The notes beneath the pieces were generated by a model. That model saw only the letters and a list, made by a program, of their open reading frames with translations, made no database searches and had not been told where the DNA came from. Shown here piece after piece: positions 1 through 5,620 of a stretch of 5,767 bases of DNA (position 1 is its first letter; each line of letters opens with the position of its first letter). The DNA comes from Actinomycetes bacterium (GTDB lineage: Bacteria; Actinomycetota; Acidimicrobiia; Acidimicrobiales; RAAP-2). The translations under genes and the position numbers were made by a program. The DNA lies in NCBI GenBank assembly GCA_021777285.1, contig JAJYDR010000133.1, positions 1 through 5,767 on the forward strand. The letters run 5' to 3'.

Positions 1-78
1 CTTCCGTCCGGTGTGCTGGCCATTGTTGAGCTGCTCGAGTGCAGTCGACAGATCACCACCAAGGCACGAGGCCAGTAA
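1..78 (+). CDS. Possible C-terminal tail of an unidentified upstream gene (partial)
   Basis: Frame 1 is open from the window edge to a TAA at 76-78, giving 25 residues that end in ITTKARGQ. It has no recognisable motif and is too short to judge, so it may be chance. After it, 79-222 shows no further gene. That stretch should hold the left end and leader of the IS256-family element, but I could not place the terminal repeat because its partner is missing. Confidence 0.18.
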   Translation, partial: LPSGVLAIVELLECSRQITTKARGQ

Positions 79-222
79 GAGTGCGGGTCAGGCTGAACTC
101 GAGCAGCGACCAAATCCAACCACAGTACGAGTCCGGGAGCTGAATCAGGATCCACCAAAAACGACGTTCATCGCGTCAATCTCAAGATGCAGTTCTGACA
201 CAACAACTTGAGGAGAGACACG

Positions 223-689
223 ATGAACGTCCCCACCACTATCGACGCTGGCGCCTGGCTTGGCAAGTACCTGGAGGGTGCCCACGGCGACACCGACCTG
301 GCGCGGGCCATGCTCGGCGCCTTCGCCGAGGCGATCATGAGCGCCCAGGCGTCGATGCAGTGCAACGCCGCCTACGGCGAGCGATCCCCCGAGCGCGAGA
401 ACTCGCGCAACGGTTATCGCACCCGGCCCTGGGACACGAGGGTCGGCACGATCGAGCTCAACGTCCCCAAGCTGCGCCGCGGCGTCTACAGCCCCGAGGT
501 GCTCCTCAGCCCGCGCCGGCGGGCCGAGCAGGCGCTCGTGGCGGTGATCTGCCAGGCCTACGTCGAGGGGGTCTCCACGCGACGCGTCGACGACCTCGTC
601 AAGGCCATGGGCATCGAGGGGATGAGTAAGTCCGAGGTCTCGCGCCTGGCCGGTGAGCTCGACACCGTCGTCACCCAGTTCAAGGAGTG
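223..689 (+). pseudogene. IS256-family transposase, N-terminal fragment
   Basis: This is the first 155 codons of a mutator-type (IS256) DDE transposase, whose usual length is about 400 residues. ATG at 223 is preceded by AGGAG at 211-215 with a 7-nt gap. The family's conserved N-terminal block is clear: RNGYRTRPWDTRVGTIELNVPK at about residues 62-83, then the KLRRGVYSPEVLLSPRRRAE and GVSTRRVDDLVKAMG stretches, then MSKSEVSRLAGELD. These regions form the DNA-binding and interaction part. Similarity stops at residue 155 (FKE), just before the first catalytic Asp is expected, so the copy cannot transpose. The present reading frame runs 28 nt into the neighbouring IS30 end and stops at TAA 715-717. 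Before the IS30 insertion the frame would have read directly into a TGA at the probable IS3 left end, which suggests that IS3 caused the truncation. Confidence 0.9.
687..689 (+). repeat. Target duplication GTG of the IS30 element (left copy)
   Basis: GTG at 687-689 abuts the first base of the IS30 repeat, and an identical GTG at 1916-1918 abuts its last base. A 3-bp match can occur by chance, but its position at both mapped ends fits IS30 behaviour. Confidence 0.6.
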
Positions 690-713
690 GGCGGATTCAA
701 GTAGACAGCGCAA
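690..713 (+). repeat. IS30-family terminal inverted repeat, transposase 3' side
   Basis: GGCGGATTCAAG starts the repeat and GCGCAA ends it. It matches the reverse complement of 1892-1915 at 18 of 24 positions. The transposase stop codon (697-699) lies inside the repeat. Confidence 0.8.
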
Positions 714-1842
714 CTAATTCGGTGAACTTCTCCAATGGTGTCATATAGCCGAGGGTCTTGCGCGGACGTTCGTTCAGACTCAGTTGAATGCGGGCAAGGT
801 CATCCTTGGAGTACGTCGAGAGGTCGGTGCTCTTGGGCATGTATTGGCGAAGCAGACCGTTCGTATTCTCATTGGCTCCCCGTTGCCACGGGCTGTGCGG
901 GTCGCAAAAGTAGATGGGCACGCCGGTCGCCACGGTAAACGTCACGTGCTTGGCCATCTCGCTTCCTTGATCCCACGTCACCGAGCGAACGAGCTCGCTG
1001 GGCAGTGAGCTGATGGCGTCGCGCATCGCCGCCTCGACGGCGTCAGCCCCGTGGTTGTCGGGTAGATGCAGTAAGAGCAGCAGTCGAGTCTGGCGTTCGA
1101 CCAGCGTTCCCACCGCACTCGCGCCATCTTTGCCGATGATGAGGTCACCCTCCCAGTGGCCCGGCACCGCACGATCGTCGACCTCCGCGGGTCGCTCGGA
1201 GATCATCACCATGTTGGGTATTCTCCCGCGAGTCTCGACGGGACCACGAACTCGGCGTTTCGTTCGTCCCGAGCGAAGACACCGGGTCAACTCGCGACGC
1301 AACTCACCACGTCCCTGCACGAACAGTGACTGGTAGATCGTTTCGTGGCTCACGTGCATGGTCGGATCATCAGCAAACTGTAGGCGCAGGCATGCCGAGA
1401 TCTCCTCGGGCGACCAGAACCTCTCCAGCCACTCGCTGACCTGGCCGCACAGCACTGGATTGGCCAGTTTGCTGGGCTTGGGGCGCTTGGTGTTCTCTCG
1501 TGCGCGCTGGTGAGCGGGCCACACGTGGTAGTTCTCACGCCCTCCGTTGGCCTTCACCTCCCTGGTCACGGTGGAGAGTGAGCGGCCCAGTTGCCGCGCG
1601 ATTGCGGTCATCGAGAGATCGTCGTGAAGAGCCAGCATGATCACCTCACGTTCGTGCACCTGCAGGCTCGTCGAACGCGGCGTCCAGACATCTGGCTTGG
1701 CCTCACGCGCTTGACCACGCAGCATCACGTCGATCCCCGAGTGGCTGCAGCCGATCTCCTTAGCGATGTCGCGAAGACTCATCCCACCGGCTCGAAGGCG
1801 ATGAGCTAACGCTCGTTGGTCTGTGGTCAGATGTGCGGTCAT
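697..1842 (-). CDS. IS30-family DDE transposase, intact
   Basis: It catalyses cut-and-paste or copy-type movement of the surrounding element. The protein is 381 residues from ATG 1842-1840. I chose this start over the longer open frame to 1929 because the longer version reads through the element's own terminal repeat, and because AAGGG lies a few bases upstream of 1842. Residues 1-44 form a helix-turn-helix (MSLRDIAKEIGCSHSGI). A second HTH lies at about 62-96 (LSMTAIARQLGRSLSTVTREV), followed by the family's WSPEEIS and HETIYQ motifs (about 143-171). The RNase H-like core has D233 (HWEGDLI), D291 (TWDQGSEM) and E325 (RGANENTNGLLRQY). The D291-E325 gap is 33 residues, the DD(33)E spacing of IS30. 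No frameshift or missing catalytic residue is seen. It ends inside the terminal repeat and converges on the IS256 fragment. Confidence 0.95.
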   Translation of the reverse strand: MTAHLTTDQRALAHRLRAGGMSLRDIAKEIGCSHSGIDVMLRGQAREAKPDVWTPRSTSLQVHEREVIMLALHDDLSMTAIARQLGRSLSTVTREVKANGGRENYHVWPAHQRARENTKRPKPSKLANPVLCGQVSEWLERFWSPEEISACLRLQFADDPTMHVSHETIYQSLFVQGRGELRRELTRCLRSGRTKRRVRGPVETRGRIPNMVMISERPAEVDDRAVPGHWEGDLIIGKDGASAVGTLVERQTRLLLLLHLPDNHGADAVEAAMRDAISSLPSELVRSVTWDQGSEMAKHVTFTVATGVPIYFCDPHSPWQRGANENTNGLLRQYMPKSTDLSTYSKDDLARIQLSLNERPRKTLGYMTPLEKFTELVALST

Positions 1843-1891
1843 GGAACGCCCTTTTTGGTCGGTCAACTCATCTTTGTTGATCCACCAAATA

Positions 1892-1915
1892 TTGCGCTCA
1901 CCCCTTGAACTCGCC
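1892..1915 (-). repeat. IS30-family terminal inverted repeat, transposase 5' side
   Basis: Read outward-in on the minus strand it begins GGCGAGTTCAAG and ends GCGCAA, pairing with 690-713 at 18 of 24 positions. The stretch 1843-1891 between it and the transposase start is the element's leader. I see no convincing promoter there. Confidence 0.8.
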
Positions 1916-1918
1916 GTG
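1916..1918 (+). repeat. Target duplication GTG of the IS30 element (right copy)
   Basis: This is the partner of 687-689. Its TG is also the first two bases of the probable IS3 left end, so the IS30 target spanned the IS256/IS3 joint. Confidence 0.6.
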
Positions 1919-1944
1919 AGGTTCCCCAATGAAAGTGGACACCC
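1917..1944 (+). repeat. Probable IS3-family left terminal repeat
   Basis: The stretch begins TGAGGTTCCCCAATGAAAG and continues GTGGACACCC. IS3-family ends start with TG and often show a CCCC block followed by a GGAC-type block, as here. The right end is outside the window, so pairing cannot be tested. The boundary at 1917 is inferred from this pattern and from IS256 similarity ending at about 686. Confidence 0.45.
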
Positions 1945-1949
1945 AAGAG

Positions 1950-1967
1950 CCCGGCTCGCGAGTCGGG
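1950..1967 (+). promoter_or_regulatory. Near-palindrome just ahead of the orfA ribosome binding site
   Basis: CCCGGCTCG is followed directly by CGAGTCGGG, an 18-bp near-palindrome with one mismatched pair (G:U in RNA). It abuts GGGAGG at 1969-1974. An alternative pairing of CACCC (1940-1944) with GGGTG (1965-1969) would reach the edge of the binding site. In a transcript read in from outside it could reduce orfA translation; the function is inferred. Confidence 0.4.
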
Positions 1968-1982
1968 TGGGAGGATGTCACC

Positions 1983-2249
1983 ATGGGAATAACGAGAAGG
2001 AAGTTCACTCTCGAGTTCAGAACCGAGGCAGCTCACCGCGTCATCGACACCGGCCGGACGGTGCGCGACATGGCGAAGGAGCTATCGGTTCTGGAGAACT
2101 CGCTGAGTACGTGGGTGCGTGACGAGCGTCGACGGATGGAGGCGCTGCAGGCCAGCAGCAACGAGCCACTGAGCGTCGCCGAACGGGCCGAGCTGCTGCG
2201 GCTGCGCCGTGAGGTCGCCGAGAAGGACAAGGACCTGGCATTCTTGGGA
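1983..2249 (+). pseudogene. IS3-family orfA (helix-turn-helix transposase subunit), 5' part, interrupted
   Basis: OrfA is the DNA-binding half of IS3 transposase; the catalytic half is made by frameshifting into orfB. ATG 1983 follows GGGAGG (1969-1974) at 8 nt; the longer in-frame start at 1929 lies in the terminal repeat. MGITRRKFTLEFRTEAAHRV leads into a helix-turn-helix at about residues 20-47 (TVRDMAKELSVLENSLSTWVR). A short leucine-zipper-like helix follows at 66-88 (AERAELLRLRREVAEKDKDL). The IS3 sequence stops at Leu88-Gly89 (2244-2249), where the RIT element begins. The frame now runs 26 codons into the RIT repeat and stops at TAA 2328-2330, so a 115-residue hybrid could be made. Its continuation (KAAAYFASKPPKQRDLR) lies at 5647-5700. 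The undisturbed protein would have been 106 residues. Confidence 0.9.
2244..2249 (+). repeat. TTGGGA flanking the RIT element, left copy (target duplication or crossover sequence)
   Basis: TTGGGA occurs at both borders of the RIT element (2244-2249 and 5641-5646) and in inverted form at 5615-5620. Only one copy is needed to rebuild intact orfA. This fits a 6-bp crossover region of a tyrosine recombinase, whether conserved by target matching or duplicated by insertion. Confidence 0.75.
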
Positions 2250-2332
2250 TTATGGGGAAACCCTGCTTATGTGGAAACGGTCACGAGAGTCCTTTGTTCG
2301 ACGCAGATCGAGCAGAAGTTTTCCGCATAATC
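2244..2332 (+). repeat. RIT terminal inverted repeat, left (89 bp, perfect)
   Basis: Base for base, this stretch is the reverse complement of 5532-5620. The outer 6 bp (TTGGGA) coincide with IS3 sequence, so the element's own part is 83 bp from 2250. It contains three copies of a short motif: TTATGGGGAAAC (2250-2261), TTATGTGGAAAC (2267-2278) and an inverted TTATGCGGAAAAC (2318-2330). These are probable recombinase-binding arms. The ritC stop codon TGA (2331-2333) overlaps its inner edge. Confidence 0.95.
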
Positions 2333-3329
2333 ACAGGGCATCGAGTATGGCCAGCAATGCGTCAGCCGGTCGATAGCGGCCGCGAGTCTTGCCGATCGGG
2401 GTGGTGCGGTCGAGAGCCTGCTCCTTGAGCGCGAGATCCGCGTGGACGTAGATCTGAGTCGTTTCAATTGATTCGTGACCGAGCCAGAGTGCAATCGAAG
2501 CAATGTCGCTTCCCGACTGCAGAAGCCGCATGGCCGCCGTGTGGCGAAGTACGTGCGGCGTCACGTCCTTTGAACTGAGCGAGGTGCAACATTCGCCCGC
2601 TGTCCGTGCGTGTCGAGCGACCAGCTTGCTCACCGCGCTGCGACTGAGCGGGCCCGAGCCGTGGGTGTTGGCAAAGAGTGGCGAGTCGAGGGTGCCGTCG
2701 TGTTCTGCCAGCAGGCGTTTGATCACCGACGCGGTCTTCTTCGTCAGCGGCGTCGTGCGCTCCTTTCGACCCTTGCCGGTGCAGCGCACGTGGGACCTCA
2801 CGTCAAAGACCACGTCGCCTCGACGCAGCCCCACCAGTTCCGAGACTCGCATCCCGCTCTGCAGGGCGAGCAGCAGCAACGCGTGATCCCGACGTCCGAT
2901 GAACTGGGTCTGATCGGGCGCCGCGAGCAGGGCCGTCACTTCGTCGTCGCTCAGAAATGAGACGAGCGCTCGTTCGAACCGTTTCGTGGGAATCGCAAGC
3001 ACCCGTTGAATGCTCTGGGCGTGTTCGGGGTGCCGCAGGGCGGCGAATCGGAAGAACGAATGGATGGCCGCGAGTCGGACGTTTCGAGTACGCGCGCTAT
3101 TGCCTCGATCGACCTCCAGGTGGTGCAGGAACGAACCCACCAGTGCGGCGTCGATGTCCTCAAAGCCGAGTGTCGATGGCGCCTTTGCGCTGCGGTCCTG
3201 GACGAAGGCGAACAGGAGCTTGAAGGTGTCGCGGTAGGCGTCGATCGTGTGAGGACTCACGTGCCGTTGGCCCATGAGGCGTTCCTTGAAGAAGGCCTCG
3301 AGCGTGCGTGCGAGAGCGGTCGAGCTCAC
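2331..3329 (-). CDS. ritC: Tyrosine recombinase RitC, third gene of the trio
   Basis: This is a 332-residue integrase-type recombinase that cuts and rejoins DNA through a phosphotyrosine bond. The N-terminal SAM-like core-binding domain covers about residues 5-115 (HVSPHTIDAYRDTFKLLFAF is typical). The catalytic domain follows from about 125. Active-site residues are R161 (SGMRVSEL), K186 (GKGRKER), H259 and R262 (PHVLRHTAA), H285 (WLGHESIE) and the nucleophile Y294 (TQIYVHAD). A basic tail at about 304-320 (ALDRTTPIGKTRGRYR) follows the tyrosine. The start is GTG 3329-3327, overlapping the ritB stop as GTGA, which implies translational coupling. Any ribosome binding site is weak (GAGG in the preceding ritB codons). 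The gene ends 2 bp inside the left terminal repeat. Of the three it is closest to classical XerC/D-like integrases. Confidence 0.93.
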   Translation of the reverse strand: MSSTALARTLEAFFKERLMGQRHVSPHTIDAYRDTFKLLFAFVQDRSAKAPSTLGFEDIDAALVGSFLHHLEVDRGNSARTRNVRLAAIHSFFRFAALRHPEHAQSIQRVLAIPTKRFERALVSFLSDDEVTALLAAPDQTQFIGRRDHALLLLALQSGMRVSELVGLRRGDVVFDVRSHVRCTGKGRKERTTPLTKKTASVIKRLLAEHDGTLDSPLFANTHGSGPLSRSAVSKLVARHARTAGECCTSLSSKDVTPHVLRHTAAMRLLQSGSDIASIALWLGHESIETTQIYVHADLALKEQALDRTTPIGKTRGRYRPADALLAILDAL

Positions 3330-4249
3330 GAGGTCGCCTCGTAGGTCGATTCAAGGCGCGTCACGGCGTGCTCGAGCAACTGGGGCGACGCGGACAAGTA
3401 CCAATACGTAGACGCCGGATTCACGTGACCCACGTAGGTCGACAACGACGGCATCAGTGCGCGGACGTTGGCGCCTTCGTCGTGCCATCGCACGAGTACG
3501 TTGACGCAAAACGTGTGCCGCGCGTCGTGGATGCGAACGTGACCCGACGGCGGGGACGCAATGGGAACCTTCGCCACCAGTGCGCGAAAGTCGGTGAGAA
3601 ACCGGTGATAGGGAATGCGGCCACCGGTGTCGGACACGAAGAAGGCCGAACTGGTTGTTCGAGGCATCAATTCCTCGCGTCGTCGCTCGTAGGCGAGGAG
3701 GGCTGCGACACACGTGGGATGCAGCGGCACTTCGCGGGACCGGTCGAACTTCGAGTGACGAATCCTCAGCACGCCTTCGTTCAAGTCCGCGTCACTGCGC
3801 TCGAGTCCCAGGGCTTCGCCGATGCGTAGACCGCTCGCGAAGAGCAGACCGAGGATGGCCTCGGTCGTCACGGCGCGCAACTTGGGTGAGAGTTCTCGTG
3901 CCGCCCTCATCAGGGACCACGCCTCTGCGGACGAATACAGGTAGGGCGCGGGGCGTCGGTAGCCGTGGGCGAGCAGGTGCGTCGGAGGAACGGTGGTCCG
4001 CGGATCGAGCGCCTGTAGGAAGCGGGCAAAGCCTCGCACCGCGCTCAGTCGCTGGGCGTGATAGGCCGCACCGCAGTTCGTAGGCTGGGTCGCCCAGGCG
4101 AGGGCCAGTTCGCTCGTCACCACGTCGGCGCGTTGTGCGTCGCAGTAGTCCACGAAGTGACCGAGCCAATGCTCGGCGTTGGCGAGGGCGTAGCCGAACT
4201 GGCGCCGCACGACGAGGTAGTCAGCCAGTTGTTGGCGCAGCGACGTCAC
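3326..4249 (-). CDS. ritB: Tyrosine recombinase RitB, middle gene of the trio
   Basis: This is a 307-residue tyrosine recombinase. The core-binding domain covers about residues 3-95 and includes RRQFGYALANAEHWLGHFVDYC. The catalytic domain shows R142 (ASGLRIGEAL), K167 (RHSKFDRSREVPL), H241 and R244 (IHDARHTF), H275 (TYVGHVNP) and Y284 (TYWYLSA). The nucleophile lies 9 residues after the last His, as in both partners. The segment between HDARH and the last His is longer than in its partners (WHDEGANVRALMPSLSTYVGH), a RitB-type feature that may reflect a specialised contact; this is inference. It starts at GTG 4249-4247 in a GTGA overlap with the ritA stop and ends in the same kind of overlap with ritC. 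The coupling implies that roughly matched amounts are needed. Confidence 0.93.
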   Translation of the reverse strand: MTSLRQQLADYLVVRRQFGYALANAEHWLGHFVDYCDAQRADVVTSELALAWATQPTNCGAAYHAQRLSAVRGFARFLQALDPRTTVPPTHLLAHGYRRPAPYLYSSAEAWSLMRAARELSPKLRAVTTEAILGLLFASGLRIGEALGLERSDADLNEGVLRIRHSKFDRSREVPLHPTCVAALLAYERRREELMPRTTSSAFFVSDTGGRIPYHRFLTDFRALVAKVPIASPPSGHVRIHDARHTFCVNVLVRWHDEGANVRALMPSLSTYVGHVNPASTYWYLSASPQLLEHAVTRLESTYEATS

Positions 4250-5475
4250 GACGAGCTCACGAGCGACGCGGGTGCTGACGCACGGAGAGTTGATCCACTG
4301 GGCCAGGGCTGGGCCGCGCGGATCAGCGTGGCGTGATCGGCCTTGGCGTAGACGCTGGTCGCGGAGACATCCTGGTGACGCAGCACCTGAGCGATCTCGC
4401 TCAGGTTCGAACCCGAACGCAGCAGGTGCCTCGCGACACTATGGCGCAGCGCGTGCGCCCTCGTCACCGGGACCTGCGCTCGATGGCACGTGGCGGCGAC
4501 GACCCCCGACACGCCCGTGCTCGAAAGGGGACCTAACGGCGCGACCAATCGGCAAAACACGTGGCGGTGCGTGCAGGGTGGTCGCCCCGTCGCCAGCCAG
4601 TCGGCGAGCGCTTCGCCGACGTCGACGGGCAGCGGCAGGGCGTCGAGACGTGGCCCCTTGCCGCGCACCGTGAGCTCACCGCGGCGCCAGTCGATGTCCG
4701 AGAGTTCCATGGCTGCCACTTCCTTCGCGCGCAGTCCGAGTCGGGCGAGCACGCTCAGGATCGCGAAGTTCCTCGAACCGGAGGCCGTGGTTCGATCACA
4801 ACTGTCGAGCAGTCGGTGGACGTCACTCGGCGTCACGCTCTTGGCGAGCGACTGGCCAGCGTCGGCGACCGCGGGTATTGCGTTGGCGAGATTGACCTGG
4901 GTCAAATCACGCACAAAGCAGTAGCGCAGGAAGGCTCGCAGGCCGGTGACGACGGGACCCGGCACGTGACGACGACACTCGTCAGTGACGAAGCCCAATA
5001 CCTGCGCGACGCTCAGTTGATCGAGTCCGTCAACGCGGTGGTCATCGAGGAACCGTCGCGCCACGCGTGCGTAGTCGCGGGCCGTGCTTGGAGCGAGACC
5101 CCGCTCTTCGATCACGTACTCACGAAAGTTCACGAGGAGTGTGTCGACGTCCGAGTCGCGAGCCACTAGCGGCCCGGGAATCGCGCCGGACGCCCGCAGG
5201 TAGCTCAACACTGGAGCCACGCCTTTGCCTGAGAGCAATCGAGCGTAGTCCTCCGTCTTTCGCGCGCGTAAGAACTCCTCGACGTGCGTCGACGTGAAGT
5301 CGATCGGCGCGAGCTGGTGCTGCTCTAGCCAACGACTCACGTGGGCGAGCAATTCGACGTGGTGACACACCGAGTCCCTTCGGTAGCCATCCCCCTCGAG
5401 CATCACCACGAATCCGTCAACGTAACGAACCAACGGGCCCGTCACCTTCACGTTTGCCAAATCTCGACTCATCAT
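4246..5475 (-). CDS. ritA: Tyrosine recombinase RitA, first gene of the trio
   Basis: This is a 409-residue recombinase, about 100 residues longer than a simple integrase. The extra part is an N-terminal domain (about 12-100, with VRYVDGFVVMLEGDGYRRDS) that looks like a second SAM-like fold and may bind accessory repeat sites. The usual core-binding domain follows at about 110-200 (LLVNFREYVIEERGLAPSTA). The catalytic residues are R249 (LGLRAKEV), K273 (RGKGPR), H341 and R344 (HALRHSVA), H367 (VLRHQDVSA) and Y376 (SVYAKAD). Two ATGs lie side by side: 5475-5473 leaves only 1 nt after AGGAGG (5482-5477), whereas 5472-5470 leaves 4 nt, so translation probably begins at the second. The binding site is buried in a hairpin (5474-5508). 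The gene ends in a GTGA overlap with ritB and leads the operon. Confidence 0.93.
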   Translation of the reverse strand: MMSRDLANVKVTGPLVRYVDGFVVMLEGDGYRRDSVCHHVELLAHVSRWLEQHQLAPIDFTSTHVEEFLRARKTEDYARLLSGKGVAPVLSYLRASGAIPGPLVARDSDVDTLLVNFREYVIEERGLAPSTARDYARVARRFLDDHRVDGLDQLSVAQVLGFVTDECRRHVPGPVVTGLRAFLRYCFVRDLTQVNLANAIPAVADAGQSLAKSVTPSDVHRLLDSCDRTTASGSRNFAILSVLARLGLRAKEVAAMELSDIDWRRGELTVRGKGPRLDALPLPVDVGEALADWLATGRPPCTHRHVFCRLVAPLGPLSSTGVSGVVAATCHRAQVPVTRAHALRHSVARHLLRSGSNLSEIAQVLRHQDVSATSVYAKADHATLIRAAQPWPSGSTLRASAPASLVSSS

Positions 5476-5508
5476 TCCTCCTCACTCGAACTGCACTTGA
5501 GGAGGAAT
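5474..5508 (-). promoter_or_regulatory. Hairpin hiding the ritA ribosome binding site
   Basis: ATTCCTCCTCA (5474-5484) and TGAGGAGGAAT (5498-5508) are perfect 11-bp inverted repeats separated by 13 nt. In the ritA mRNA the 3' arm holds the AGGAGG Shine-Dalgarno and the first two bases of the first ATG. A transcript beginning upstream of 5508 would therefore fold so as to block ritA initiation. Translation of ritB and ritC, coupled to ritA, would be reduced too. The pairing is seen directly; the control role is inferred. Confidence 0.65.
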
Positions 5509-5531
5509 CTTTAGCGACTGCGGTTCGCGAG

Positions 5532-5620
5532 GATTATGCGGAAAACTTCTGCTCGATCTGCGTCGAACAAAGGACTCTCGTGACCGTTTCCACATAAGCA
5601 GGGTTTCCCCATAATCCCAA
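5532..5620 (-). repeat. RIT terminal inverted repeat, right (89 bp, perfect)
   Basis: It is the exact reverse complement of 2244-2332 and carries the mirrored motif copies at 5603-5614, 5586-5597 and 5534-5546. Unlike the left end it does not border the IS3 sequence; a further 20 bp (5621-5640) separates it from the outer TTGGGA. It must also contain, or lie just upstream of, the promoter for ritABC. The only hint is CATAAT (5538-5533, minus strand), without a clear -35. Confidence 0.95.

Larger units (their letters stand above)
690..1915 (-). mobile_element. Complete IS30-family insertion sequence (1226 bp)
   Basis: The element is bounded by imperfect inverted repeats at 690-713 and 1892-1915 and encloses one intact transposase on the minus strand. 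The trinucleotide GTG flanks it at 687-689 and 1916-1918, matching the short (2-3 bp) target duplications known for IS30. Length is typical of the family (about 1.0-1.3 kb). It sits on the joint between the IS256 fragment and the left end of the IS3 element. With both ends, a target duplication and an unbroken transposase, it is probably a recent and possibly active copy. Confidence 0.88.
1917..2249 (+). mobile_element. IS3-family element, left part
   Basis: The left segment comprises a probable terminal repeat from 1917, the leader, and codons 1-89 of orfA. It is split by the RIT element and resumes at 5641 with no missing bases apart from the 6-bp TTGGGA repeated on both sides. The right end of the IS lies beyond the window. 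Confidence 0.85.

Noticed and set aside
1843..1929. Longer start for the IS30 transposase (410 residues)
   Set aside because: The extra 29 codons read through the element's own terminal repeat and into the neighbouring IS3 end, and ATG 1842 has the better ribosome binding site and the conserved HTH start.
1929..1982. Longer start for IS3 orfA at 1929
   Set aside because: The extra residues come from the terminal repeat and leader; ATG 1983 has GGGAGG at 8 nt and begins the conserved MGITRRKFTLEFR sequence.
3321..4263. Identical 12-mer CGAGCTCACGAG at the two gene junctions (3321-3332 and 4252-4263)
   Set aside because: The copies fall at different offsets to the two start codons and are made of codons common in this DNA; only the shared GTGA overlap seems meaningful.
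2503..5297. Several long open frames on the plus strand opposite the recombinase genes (for example 2610-2960, 3308-3829, 4561-5169)
   Set aside because: They are antisense shadows in GC-rich DNA: arginine- and serine-rich, with no recognisable motif, while the minus strand encodes complete recombinases throughout.
5533..5538. CATAAT as a -10 box for the rit operon (minus strand)
   Set aside because: No acceptable -35 hexamer lies 16-18 bp upstream, and the same bases belong to the repeated TTATGCGG motif, so the match may come from the binding-site array.
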